Shown piece by piece: positions 7,703 to 15,771 of a DNA stretch of 64,000 nt; the first letter of the stretch is position 1; the number at the start of each line of letters is the position of its first letter. Location of the stretch: the NCBI GenBank assembly GCA_022822005.1, contig JAJECO010000003.1, positions 62,001-126,000 of the forward strand, in the 5' to 3' direction. A program made the position numbers and the translations under genes. This DNA comes from Candidatus Poribacteria bacterium. GTDB taxonomy: Bacteria > Poribacteria > WGA-4E > PCPOR2b. The notes beneath the pieces were generated by a model, which worked only from the letters and a program-made list of their open reading frames with translations, made no database searches and was not told the origin of the DNA.

Positions 7703-9946
7703 TTAAAACTCGGTGGTGATCCCGAGGTAGGGGATGATCGGGAATTGGTAGATCTCGTCCTTTTCGGAATAGTCGTCGTTGTAGCTGAAATCGAGCAGAT
7801 TCTTGCGATTATAGGCATTCAAGAGTTCAAGAAAGAAACTCATCTCCCAACTGTTAAATCGGAATGCCTTGCTGAGTTTCACGTCCAATCGGTGATAGGG
7901 CGGTAGGCGTGCTGAATTTATCTCCGCGTAATTTGGGATGTAGATCAACTCGTCGTTACGCGGATCGGTTTTCTGAGTGGCGCCTTCTACTGGAGTATAG
8001 GGATTTCCAGTTCGATATTGCCATTTTAGACCGATCTCCCACGTCGGCGTTAGCCTATAAGTCGCCGCCAAAGTCGCAACATGCGTCTGGTCAAACGAAT
8101 AGTATCGATACGGTTCCTCCGGGCGGTCACGCCGTTTAGAAAGCCCATACGTGTAGGATCCCCAACCTAAGAATCGATCTCCGGCACGATGGCGTAGGAA
8201 CACTTCTGTTCCCTGCGCAAATCCAGCGCCTTGGTTAAGATATATCATGTCATCATCGTTGGTCACAAGGTTCGCAAGATCTTTATAGTAGCCTGCGAAT
8301 TTGAACTCTGTCCCCTCCGACACTTGACGTGTGAATTCCAATACATAATGACTGGCTTGGCTTGTGGTCAGATCAGGATTCCCAACGCTTTGGGTCAGTC
8401 GTGGTGGGCCCGGCACCTGATAATAGTTACCGTAAGAGAATTGGAGTTGAGAGCCTTCCATAATATCCAATAGAAGACTTCCGCGCGGTTGGATAGAAAA
8501 GTCGTCAATAAGGTTAAAGTAATCCACCCGTAAACCGAGCACAACTGACAGGAATGGTAACACTTTATATCGGTCTTGTAGATACACTTCCATTCGTCTG
8601 CCAGATACGGATTCATCGAATTCTTGCTTTTCGATGAACCGTGGATCATAGTCAACTTCGCCCTCATCGGGTGGACGGATGAACTTGCCGGTCGCGCTGC
8701 CCGGTTCAAAACCCAGTATCACGCCGGTTTCAAGTTGATGTTTCGGGTTTAAGGTGTAGGTGATGTCCTCGCGGAGCACGTAATCTGGTGCATCAATCTT
8801 TAGAGAAAGCTCAGGACCAACATTCACATCAAATTGGAAATTGGAACGGGTCAAGGACAGAAAGGAGGTTACTCGGTCTGTGAGCCGGGAACGGAGGTGA
8901 ATCCCAGCCCCTTCAAAGCCGCTTCCGAAGCTAATGTTCCCTCTGACATCCTCGTCCACATCCTCACCATCCAGTTTGAGTGCAAAGTTGTCGCCGGAGG
9001 CAAACAGATTCAGAGAGAGTTGATGCTTATCATTAAGGTCATAGCCTCCCTTTACCTGATAATCCCAGAACCGGGGGAAGGCGGTGATTGCACCACTATC
9101 AAACGCCAACGATCCGAGAAACAGATCAATGTAACTTCGTCGTCCAGCAAAATACCAGAAACCCTGATCGCTGATTTGCCCCTCCAACAGTCCTTCCGAG
9201 TACAGCACGTTCAGGTTAAATTTTGCGCGAAATCCGTCTCTGTTTTTATTCCGGGAATAGATGTCGATTACCGCCTGCGAATCGACGCCGAATTCGGCAC
9301 CGTAGCCGCCGGCGTAGACATCGATCCGCTCAATGACTTCGGAACTGAGGGACGAGACGATTCCGCCGAAGTGGTAGGGATAACCGATCGGCACCCGATC
9401 AAAGTAGTAGAGGTTGTCTTCATCAGAACCGCCGCGGATATAGAGCGCACCGCTAAAATCGTTTGCGACACCGATACTGGGCAGGGCTTGTAGGGCGCGC
9501 AGCGCATCGCCTGTGGAGCCGGGCACACGCTGGATCTCTGAGCCACTTAAGGTTTGTCTGCCAACGGGTGCCGCGGCACGTTCTCCGGTCACTTCCACCT
9601 CATCAAGCTCGATTGCTTCCTGTTCAAGGTAAATTTTAAGTTCGGTTGTTTGTCCCGGCTCGATGGTGATGACGACATCCTCCGGCGGCTGATAGCCTGA
9701 AGCGGATACAGTGAGTATGCATTCTCCGGGCGGTAGGTCTCGGACTCGAAATTCGCCGTTCTGGTCGGTTACGGTTCGCTGATTTGTTTCTACGATGCGA
9801 ATCCGTGCGGATGGGACCGGCTGCTCAAGATCACGTTGATAGACTGCACCGAAAATTTCGCCGGTGGGGTCGGGGGCTTGTTGCCCAAATGCTGTAACGG
9901 GGAAGAAGGATAAAACAAGTAAAACGTAGATTGGAAACCGGTTCAC
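7703..9946 (-). CDS. TonB-dependent receptor with carboxypeptidase-regulatory-like N-domain
   Basis: 747 residues. Signal peptide at 1-21. Carboxypeptidase-regulatory-like beta-sandwich at about 27-105 (GAVYQRDLEQPVPSARIRIV). Plug domain at about 110-230, including ALQALPSIGVANDFSGALYI and RGGSDEDNLYYFD. A 22-strand-type outer-membrane barrel follows, ending in the aromatic terminus TTEF. Transports a ligand across the outer membrane using TonB energy. The ligand is unknown; the domain order resembles SusC-like and CarboxypepD receptors, but no SusD partner is adjacent. GTG start at 9946, with AAAGGAG 11 nt upstream, slightly long spacing. It stands alone between repeat islands. Confidence 0.87.
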   Translation of the reverse strand: MNRFPIYVLLVLSFFPVTAFGQQAPDPTGEIFGAVYQRDLEQPVPSARIRIVETNQRTVTDQNGEFRVRDLPPGECILTVSASGYQPPEDVVITIEPGQTTELKIYLEQEAIELDEVEVTGERAAAPVGRQTLSGSEIQRVPGSTGDALRALQALPSIGVANDFSGALYIRGGSDEDNLYYFDRVPIGYPYHFGGIVSSLSSEVIERIDVYAGGYGAEFGVDSQAVIDIYSRNKNRDGFRAKFNLNVLYSEGLLEGQISDQGFWYFAGRRSYIDLFLGSLAFDSGAITAFPRFWDYQVKGGYDLNDKHQLSLNLFASGDNFALKLDGEDVDEDVRGNISFGSGFEGAGIHLRSRLTDRVTSFLSLTRSNFQFDVNVGPELSLKIDAPDYVLREDITYTLNPKHQLETGVILGFEPGSATGKFIRPPDEGEVDYDPRFIEKQEFDESVSGRRMEVYLQDRYKVLPFLSVVLGLRVDYFNLIDDFSIQPRGSLLLDIMEGSQLQFSYGNYYQVPGPPRLTQSVGNPDLTTSQASHYVLEFTRQVSEGTEFKFAGYYKDLANLVTNDDDMIYLNQGAGFAQGTEVFLRHRAGDRFLGWGSYTYGLSKRRDRPEEPYRYYSFDQTHVATLAATYRLTPTWEIGLKWQYRTGNPYTPVEGATQKTDPRNDELIYIPNYAEINSARLPPYHRLDVKLSKAFRFNSWEMSFFLELLNAYNRKNLLDFSYNDDYSEKDEIYQFPIIPYLGITTEF

Positions 9947-10102
9947 GTGGCGCTATTCTCCTTTGATATTTTTATAGTTGCGCTTATAGTAAATACGATA
10001 GAGTTCATCAACGAATTGCACAATCTGGGCGTGATATTCTCCAATATCCCTTGCCACAATGGCACCCTATCCCTCTTAGTGTTGGGTGGACTGAAAAGGT
10101 TC
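9947..10102. other. Spacer upstream of the TonB receptor
   Basis: Contains the leader of the receptor gene and no convincing ORF. No clear sigma-70 promoter was recognised here. Confidence 0.4.
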
Positions 10103-10270
10103 ACTAGTACACTTCAGATAAATGCTAATGACCCTGCTCGTAGTGGATTGACAAATCCACTACACAGATACCTAACACATTGCGCTATAGTCCGGGTATT
10201 TATGGCTTGGATATGCCTATCCAAGCCGAGCGATGGATGACTTGTCACAATTTATTTGACGAAATACTGG
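10103..10270. mobile_element. MITE-like element B, copy 1
   Basis: About 168 bp, non-coding. It aligns in reverse orientation with 24248-24391 over its whole length: GATAAATGCTAATG and CCTGCTCG, then the hairpin GTGGATTGACAAATCCAC, the hairpin GGCTTGGATATGCCTATCCAAGCC, and TGACTTGTCA near the end. The ends are weakly inverted (CTAG...GTCA type). Confidence 0.65.
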
Positions 10271-10787
10271 GTTCCGTTGACATTTCAGCGGAGCCAGATA
10301 AAATCTGACGCGCATCGTTACTATGGTAAATTTTAGCATTAATTAGATGCTGTGAGCGGGTCCCGATAGATCGGGATTCGCGGAGTTACAGCACACGGTG
10401 CCCCGATGAATCGGGATTCAAAGCAATGTGCCTACTACTTTTAATGGCTATTTATTTTTAGAGGTCACCATAGTCTGTTTCTATTTCTATGACGGAAATA
10501 TCTTAATCTGAGTTGACATGTTGGAGCAAAATAAGGGAGCATCCGAACCATGTTTATTTGCAGGGTGGGAACAGATAGGATAGAAGTGGTCCAAAGCAGG
10601 ATTATAAATCGCATGAGATGGATTTCATCCGCTGCTGTTAGCCCCAGCGGGGCGACATGTTTATAGAATATCGGAGCCACCATACACAAAAGCCCCAGTT
10701 TTGAATCCCGCCTGTCCCGATTCATCGGGGATTCAAAGCAACTGGGGCTTTAAGCGGCAACTCAGGTAACCGCATATATTACTGGAA
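10271..10787. repeat. Repeat island with a long nested hairpin
   Basis: No gene is supported. Two CCCGAT-N-ATCGGG palindromes lie near 10361 and 10402. GCCCCAGCGGGGCGACATGT occurs near 10640. A 63-bp nested hairpin occupies 10689-10751: outer arms AAAGCCCCAGTT/AACTGGGGCTTT, middle arms TTGAATCCC/GGGATTCAA, and an inner CCCGATTCATCGGGG. It lies just downstream of the HTH gene, which reads toward it, so it could also stop transcription. Confidence 0.7.
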
Positions 10788-11111
10788 CTAAACGGCTACT
10801 ACTCGCTGTTGTCCCTCTCTATCTTCCGAGGGGATAATGCGGATCTCAACATCATGGTTCAGCCGGTTAGGAAATGTCATTAATCGCTCAACGCTATAAT
10901 GGTTAAACTTCCCCTGCTTTAGCCGGGATATTTCAGGTTGCTTCACGCCTAAAACTTTTGCTGCCGCTGTCTGTGTCAATTCTCGCTTTTCTATAATCTG
11001 AAACACTTCAAATCCCAGTTTTGCCTTGAGAAACAGTTCCTCCGCATTTGGCAAGTCGAGATCCTTAAACACATTGCCGGAACTCTTTTCAAATTGAATT
11101 TTCTTGTTCAT
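10788..11111 (-). CDS. XRE-family HTH protein, HigA-like antitoxin (orphan)
   Basis: 107 residues, start at 11111 preceded by GGAGGCAAATT. The core is a helix-turn-helix, ELTQTAAAKVLGVKQPEISR, as in the HTH_37 type of XRE proteins. These are commonly antitoxins of HigB/RelE-type toxins and repress their own operon. No toxin gene is found on either side: upstream is a repeat-rich 250-bp spacer with an 18-bp tandem duplication, then the PIN toxin gene. It is therefore an orphan antitoxin or stand-alone regulator. A longer start at 11225 would translate the tandem repeat and is rejected. Confidence 0.72.
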   Translation of the reverse strand: MNKKIQFEKSSGNVFKDLDLPNAEELFLKAKLGFEVFQIIEKRELTQTAAAKVLGVKQPEISRLKQGKFNHYSVERLMTFPNRLNHDVEIRIIPSEDREGQQRVVAV

Positions 11112-11136
11112 AATTTGCCTCCAGCCTTCGCCGATA

Positions 11137-11180
11137 AGGGAACCAGGAGGGTGTAGGGAACCAGGGGGGTGTAGGGAACA
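11137..11180. repeat. 18-bp tandem repeat upstream of the HTH gene
   Basis: AGGGAACCAGGAGGGTGT (11137-11154) is followed directly by AGGGAACCAGGGGGGTGT (11155-11172) and a partial third unit, AGGGAAC. It lies between the Shine-Dalgarno of the HTH gene and the neighbouring palindromic repeat. Confidence 0.85.
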
Positions 11181-11244
11181 ATGATCGCTGTTCCCCACGA
11201 TTTCTGTTGCCCGATTTCTTGACATGAGCCATAGAGTTTAGGTG

Positions 11245-11325
11245 CTGTACACATTGCGCCCCTCTGGAGCGCAGGCGTTAGAGGTATGGGCATTCTATAG
11301 ACATATCGCTCCTCTGGAGGCGAAG
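11245..11325. repeat. Palindromic repeat module (GCTCC-GGAGC hairpins), reverse copy
   Basis: The reverse complement carries the same text as the cores at 7508-7590 and 35780-35865: a GCTCCAGAGGAGC hairpin, then ATATGTCTATAG, then a second GCGCTCCAGAGG module followed by GCGCAATGTGTA. Shorter than the full element C copies and lacking recognisable ends. Confidence 0.65.
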
Positions 11326-11360
11326 AAAGATAATCTTCTCTGAACAGTTGGCAAATGGCG

Positions 11361-11849
11361 TCAATGGTTTTCACCGGCAAGTTGCAATGCTTTATCAATG
11401 AGTACTGAACTGAGATACAAACCGCGAGTCCGCAACTCCATTATAAGTGGTTTAATCGCATCAATTAATCCTCTCTCCTTCGCCAATAGTAAAACGCCAA
11501 TTGTTCCAGTAACCTGTAATCCAATCCGTTGGGCATATCTTCGGGCTTTTAGTTCATCAATAATGACCAAACGCGCATTGTATTCTTCAGCCAATGCTAA
11601 AACTGAGGCTTCGCCGTGATGGAGTCCCGCATAAACTGCTCGCTGAGAATGGGGCAAACGAACGGTTTTAATCCAAGGCGCATTATCAAGCGATGCTTGG
11701 CGTACTATTGCCTCGATTTCGAGAAATTCAGTCCTGACCGCTGGCGGAATCCAGATTTCTGTGTAGAGTTCCCGCAACAAAGACAGTTGGTCAAGTGACC
11801 ATAGCGCAACGAGCGGTGTATTATTGACAATGACTGGCTTTTCTTGCAT
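11361..11849 (-). CDS. PIN-domain (DUF3368) toxin, VapC-like
   Basis: 162 residues. DUF3368 PIN-like nuclease: IVNNTPLVAL supplies the first acidic/Asn site, then HHGEASVLALAEE with the second acidic residue and LVIIDELKAR with the third. GLQVTGTIGVLLLAKERGLI is highly typical. The predicted action is RNA cleavage, held in check by the UPF0175 protein encoded just upstream. The start at 11849 overlaps the antitoxin gene by 29 nt, the usual arrangement. The frame is open further upstream but runs through the antitoxin coding region. Confidence 0.83.
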   Translation of the reverse strand: MQEKPVIVNNTPLVALWSLDQLSLLRELYTEIWIPPAVRTEFLEIEAIVRQASLDNAPWIKTVRLPHSQRAVYAGLHHGEASVLALAEEYNARLVIIDELKARRYAQRIGLQVTGTIGVLLLAKERGLIDAIKPLIMELRTRGLYLSSVLIDKALQLAGENH

Positions 11850-12093
11850 TTGCGAGAGATTCTTCGAGTTCGTCAGGTGTTTCTCCAAAGGGCGACAAAC
11901 CGTGCTCACCGAGAAGCGATATGAATGCGGAGCGCGGCATTCCCGCAAGTTGTGCGGCGAGCCCGGTGCTGAGTTTACCTGTTTCGTAATATTTCAACGC
12001 CAATAGCAAACGAGCTTCCTCTTCAAATTCTTCCGCCTCTTTTCCAAGTGCCGATAGGATTTCAGTCGGATATTGAATAGCTTGCATCGCCAT
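11821..12093 (-). CDS. UPF0175-family antitoxin (VapB-like)
   Basis: 90 residues. UPF0175 proteins carry the signature LLLALKYYETGKLSTGLAAQLAGMPRSAFI, here at about 28-57, a helical DNA-binding region. It would bind and inhibit the DUF3368 PIN toxin encoded directly downstream and autoregulate the pair. The upstream leader is short; the divergent-free spacing to the dioxygenase gene is only about 40 bp. Confidence 0.83.
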   Translation of the reverse strand: MAMQAIQYPTEILSALGKEAEEFEEEARLLLALKYYETGKLSTGLAAQLAGMPRSAFISLLGEHGLSPFGETPDELEESLANARKASHCQ

Positions 12094-12135
12094 TTTTTAT
12101 CCCTTCGTTAATTTGGCAATTCTACATCAAACGGT

Positions 12136-12933
12136 TCAGACCCGTCCGGGGAATTCTTTTCCGCGGATGGGCATGAAACGGAATTGTCCGCGTGGCATCC
12201 CACATTCGGTGCCGAGGCGCGCTTCCTCATTTTCGATACCGAGGTATTTGGTCTCGGCGTGGAGGTAGTGCAACGCCAGTCCACGACGCCGATTTGGGGT
12301 TGGGTTCGCACCGGTGCGGTGGAAGTTGAGACCGTGGTGGAACATGCAGTGCCCTGCTTTCAGTTCGACGGGTGTCGGCTTAGCGATTTCTGGATCGTCA
12401 ATGAACCGCTGTTTGTATTCGCGGTTGACGGGTCCCCATTTGTGGCTGCCGGGGATGACGGTCATACAGCCGTTTTCGACGGTGGCATCATCCAAGGCGA
12501 CCCAACAGGTGACGTGGTCTTGCGGGACAAAGAAGGGCCACGCGGGTGAGTCTTGGTGCCAGTCGGTCACTGTGCCGTTATAGCGGGGTTTCATCATGAG
12601 TTGGTCGGTGTAGAGCTTGATGTTGGGACCTAAGAGTTCCTCAATGACATCGACGATTTCAGGCTTCTTTGCAGCCGCTTGGAAAAGGTCGTCGAAGTAG
12701 CAGAGTTGTGTCATTTTGCGGACGGTATCGAGCCGGGGTGTAGTCGGCTCCTCGCCTTCACGGAACTCCGCCTCAAGCTGGATGTAGCGCGATGGGACGT
12801 GGTCTACACGCCCTTCAATGATATCTTCGCTCCGCTGACGGAGGGCTTCTACTTCCTCGTCGGATAGCACCTGCGTATAGGGCAGGTAACCGTATTCTTC
12901 AAAGAACGCTTTCTGATCGGTTGTCAAAGCCAT
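12136..12933 (-). CDS. Phytanoyl-CoA dioxygenase family protein (PhyH)
   Basis: 265 residues, Fe(II)/2-oxoglutarate-dependent dioxygenase fold. Iron ligands are visible as H-x-D in DWHQDSPAW and the distal His in HHGLNFHRTG, with a following Arg region (NRRRGLALHY) that binds 2-oxoglutarate. Family members hydroxylate varied small molecules; the substrate here is unknown. Start supported by AAGGAGACACTAC. PhyH paralogues are abundant in Poribacteria; a second, distinct one is at 42390-43136. Confidence 0.85.
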   Translation of the reverse strand: MALTTDQKAFFEEYGYLPYTQVLSDEEVEALRQRSEDIIEGRVDHVPSRYIQLEAEFREGEEPTTPRLDTVRKMTQLCYFDDLFQAAAKKPEIVDVIEELLGPNIKLYTDQLMMKPRYNGTVTDWHQDSPAWPFFVPQDHVTCWVALDDATVENGCMTVIPGSHKWGPVNREYKQRFIDDPEIAKPTPVELKAGHCMFHHGLNFHRTGANPTPNRRRGLALHYLHAETKYLGIENEEARLGTECGMPRGQFRFMPIRGKEFPGRV

Positions 12934-12980
12934 GTAGTGTCTCCTTCCTTCTCATGTAACAGAAATGGCAAACCACGAAG

Positions 12981-13014
12981 AGAAACCGAGTTTTGAAGAA
13001 AAAACTCGGTTTCT
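12981..13014. repeat. Stand-alone AGAAACCGAGTTTT hairpin
   Basis: Perfect 14-bp stem with loop GAAGAA. This is the reverse complement of the hairpin inside element A at 7366-7399. It lies downstream of the response-regulator gene and may act as a transcription stop, although no T-run follows. Confidence 0.75.
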
Positions 13015-13059
13015 GCTGCATGATTTCTTAACATGAACTTTCAATAAAATGGGGCTAGT

Positions 13060-14529
13060 TCATTCGCTGAGATCGTCTTCTGGGTCGCCTTTGTTTAACC
13101 AGCCGTAAGATTCCAGTTTGCGATACAGTGTCCGCAAACCGATTCCGAGCATTTCCGCCGCTCGCTTTTTGTTATTGCCGGTTTCCGCCAATGTCTTGCG
13201 GATAGCCTCCTTTTCGATATCTTCCATTGTCATTCCAACTGTTCCAACCTTATCGCTCTCCGTATCTACTGAACTCTCCTGATTATCCGGGGTATCGAGG
13301 CCCACTGGAATCCCCATTTGAGTGTCAGGATCAGAATCTATCTCTGAATCTGCGAAACTCGTTTGGAATTCGGAGGAGAAATCGCCGAGATCAAGGGTCT
13401 CCCTTTGCGCTAAGATGATGGCGGTTTCGATGACGTTGCGTAGTTCACGGATGTTTCCATCCCACGCGGCATTTTTCAGGTAATCCATCGCTTGGGGCGT
13501 GATCCCTGAAATGGAGCGTTCATGTTCTCTGCTGAACTCTTTGATGAACGCGCTGGCCAGCAGGGGAATATCCGCGCGTCGTTCTCGCAACGGGGGCACT
13601 CGAATTGGGAAGCGGTTGATACGGTGATATAGATCGGTACGGAATTTGCCGTTTTTTATCGAATCTTCAAGATCTGCGTTGGTCGCAGCGACGATACGGA
13701 CATCGGTTTTGATGGGTTTATCTCCGCCGAGGCGTGTGAACTCCTGCCCTTCGAGTACACGGAGGAATTTCACCTGTGTTTCGGGTCCCATTTCCCCGAC
13801 CTCGTCGAGCAGTAGGGTTCCGCCATTTGCCTGTTCAAACAGCCCCAGCTTGCGGGTCGTTGCGCCGGTGAAGGCACCACGTTCATGACCAAACAGTTCG
13901 CTCTCAAGGAGCTCGCGATAGAGTGCGCCGCAGTTGATTGTCCGATACGGCTTGTCCTTGCGGCGGCTATGGTTGTGGAGCGCATTCGCAATCAATTCCT
14001 TTCCAACGCCACTCTCGCCACGGATGAGGACCGTTGCGTTGGTGGGAGCAACCAGCCGGATCATACGGAAAACCTCTTGCATCGGTTTTGAGGTGCCGAT
14101 TATGTTCGCAAACCCGAACTTGTCATCGAGTTGTTCCCGCAGGTTGACGTTTTGGAGGAAGAGCGACCGCTTTTCGAGTGCGTTTTTCGTTGTTTGGCGC
14201 AGGATGTTGATCTGTATCGGTTTCTCAAGGTAACCATCCGCTCCCGCTCTTGTGGCTTGAACGGCGCTATCGATCGAGCCGTAACCTGTTAAGATGATGA
14301 CCTGTGTGTAGGGATAGTTATCCTTTATATGCTTGAGCAGATCAATCCCGCTTAGGTCGGGCATCTTTTCGTCCGTGATGACCACATCGATGTCTTCAGC
14401 GGCTAAAGTCTCCAACGCCTCGCGCCCGCCCGACGCTGCGAATAGGTCGTAACCTTCGCGTTCAAGCACTTCGCTGGCTGCTTCGATACTTGCCGAGTCA
14501 TCGTCTACAACAAGGATTTTTGAGGGCAT
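13060..14529 (-). CDS. Sigma-54-dependent response regulator (NtrC family)
   Basis: 489 residues. Receiver domain at 1-120, with phospho-acceptor D53 in VVITDEKMP and K103. AAA+ domain with Walker A GESGVGKE (171-178) and the sigma-54-contacting loop GAFTGA (218-223), then LLLDEVGEM as Walker B. A C-terminal Fis-type HTH lies around NNKKRAAEMLGIGLRTLYRK. It would be phosphorylated by the kinase encoded 68 bp upstream and activate sigma-54 promoters. The ATG at 14529 follows AGGTGAT; a TTG five codons earlier is less likely. No -24/-12 promoter was recognised in the window, so targets are unknown. Confidence 0.92.
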   Translation of the reverse strand: MPSKILVVDDDSASIEAASEVLEREGYDLFAASGGREALETLAAEDIDVVITDEKMPDLSGIDLLKHIKDNYPYTQVIILTGYGSIDSAVQATRAGADGYLEKPIQINILRQTTKNALEKRSLFLQNVNLREQLDDKFGFANIIGTSKPMQEVFRMIRLVAPTNATVLIRGESGVGKELIANALHNHSRRKDKPYRTINCGALYRELLESELFGHERGAFTGATTRKLGLFEQANGGTLLLDEVGEMGPETQVKFLRVLEGQEFTRLGGDKPIKTDVRIVAATNADLEDSIKNGKFRTDLYHRINRFPIRVPPLRERRADIPLLASAFIKEFSREHERSISGITPQAMDYLKNAAWDGNIRELRNVIETAIILAQRETLDLGDFSSEFQTSFADSEIDSDPDTQMGIPVGLDTPDNQESSVDTESDKVGTVGMTMEDIEKEAIRKTLAETGNNKKRAAEMLGIGLRTLYRKLESYGWLNKGDPEDDLSE

Positions 14530-14597
14530 CTTATCACCTGACAAGTTGATTCATCAGTTCATTAGTTCATTTGATGAACTTTTAGCGGATGAACGTT

Positions 14598-15380
14598 CTA
14601 CCTGAGGGGCAGCACAATGGAGAATTTTGCACCTTGACCGGGGCTGCTTTCCACGTTTATAGACCCGCCATGACCCTCGATCACCTGCTTTGCGATTGTG
14701 AGCCCGATACCAGTTCCACCCTCTTTTGTGGAGAAGAACAGATCAAAGACTTTATCGAGTTGTTCCGGTTCGACCCCTTGACCTGTATCTTCGACATCAA
14801 TTTGTACCCCCTCATCCAACTGTATTGCGCGAACCGTGAGGGTGCCGCCATCTTCCATCGCCTGAACTCCGTTGATGATGAGGTTAAGTAGCGCCTGCTT
14901 GAACTGCGATTGGTCAAGTTGAACGGGGGGCAGCGCGTCTATTTCTCGGTTGACCTGAACCTTCTGCCTTTGTGCTTCTGGCTCGTTGAAGTCCAAAACC
15001 TCTTCGATCAAGACAGCGAGATCACAGGTTTCGAGCGTCAGTGGCGGCAGATTTGCATAACGACGAAAATCAGTCAATATTCGATTGAGACGTTCCACCT
15101 CCCCGCGGATACGCCGGACACGCTTCCGCAGCTCGCCGGAAGAACGAGGCTCCTCAGCGGATAGATCCTCTTCCAGAATTTGGAGGTTAACGCTAATGCT
15201 ATTTAGCGGATTTCGGATTTCATGGACTAACTCACGGGTGGTGGGATGTGCTGGTTTAGTAGACTCATTATTGAGTGCTTGGGGGCGCAGGTGTCTCCGT
15301 CGCCGAGCCGCGACAATCAGAATGCCAACGACAAGAATCAGAATGAGTCCACTTGGAATCAACCACCAGGTGACGTTCAT
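14598..15380 (-). CDS. Sensor histidine kinase (HisKA/HATPase)
   Basis: 260 residues. One membrane helix at about 5-25, no sizeable periplasmic domain. The HisKA phospho-acceptor is H53 in ELVHEIRNPLNS. The ATP-binding domain has the N-box NLIINGVQAM and the G-boxes DTGQGVEP and GGTGIGLTIAKQVIEGHGG. It probably senses an intracellular or membrane signal, or depends on a partner sensor. It is transcribed with the NtrC-type regulator immediately downstream. No Shine-Dalgarno is obvious before the ATG at 15380. Confidence 0.88.
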   Translation of the reverse strand: MNVTWWLIPSGLILILVVGILIVAARRRRHLRPQALNNESTKPAHPTTRELVHEIRNPLNSISVNLQILEEDLSAEEPRSSGELRKRVRRIRGEVERLNRILTDFRRYANLPPLTLETCDLAVLIEEVLDFNEPEAQRQKVQVNREIDALPPVQLDQSQFKQALLNLIINGVQAMEDGGTLTVRAIQLDEGVQIDVEDTGQGVEPEQLDKVFDLFFSTKEGGTGIGLTIAKQVIEGHGGSINVESSPGQGAKFSIVLPLR

Positions 15381-15471
15381 ACGATTTGACAGGGGAGATA
15401 TTAAGAGAAAGGGCGTTTGTCGTCAGACCCCCGCGGCATCGCCGGGAAAATGTCTATGCAACGCCCGAACG

Positions 15472-15660
15472 ACGAAATTGGTTCATTGGTGTATTGGTTC
15501 ACTGGTAGATTATGGCAGATTTTAGAGTTATTTAGACACACCCAATGTACGGCTAACCCCCTAAATCCCCCAACCCCTAACCCCCCTAGCCCTCCTTCCG
15601 ATTTTATCGGAATCCCGAGTATCGGGACTTGGCAGGGGGACTTATGAGCCAGCTGCGTAA
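15472..15660. repeat. Composite intergenic repeat (TTCATTGG, CCCCCTAAATCCCC, ATCGGG modules)
   Basis: No gene in 15381-15771. Visible parts are TTCATTGGTGTATTGGTTCA, a TTATGGCAGATTTTAGAGTT module shared in altered form with 21393-21415, AACCCCCTAAATCCCCC (15554 onward), and a CCGATTTTATCGG palindrome. Related composites are at 21306-21452 and 60180-60300. Confidence 0.6.
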
Positions 15661-15721
15661 ATCCTACTAATGAACTCAATATGCTCACCAACTCGTACTA
15701 AAGGTTAAAAACATGAGTACG

Positions 15722-15748
15722 AGCCCGGAAGGGGGATTCCTCCGGGCT
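15722..15748 (-). terminator. Stem-loop downstream of secDF
   Basis: AGCCCGGA and TCCGGGCT form an 8-bp stem 23 bp past the secDF stop. No immediate T-run follows on the minus strand, so termination activity is uncertain. Confidence 0.4.
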
Positions 15749-15771
15749 AACACCGATGGATCTATCGGCTG

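Noticed and set aside
8834-9493. 219-codon plus-strand frame opposite the TonB receptor
   Set aside because: Antisense shadow of the receptor barrel; residues show no motif.
11108-11398. Open frame on the minus strand between the HTH gene and the PIN toxin
   Set aside because: Most of it is palindromic and tandem repeat text (EERYVYR, LQRGAMC, repeated VPYTP-type residues), not protein-like.
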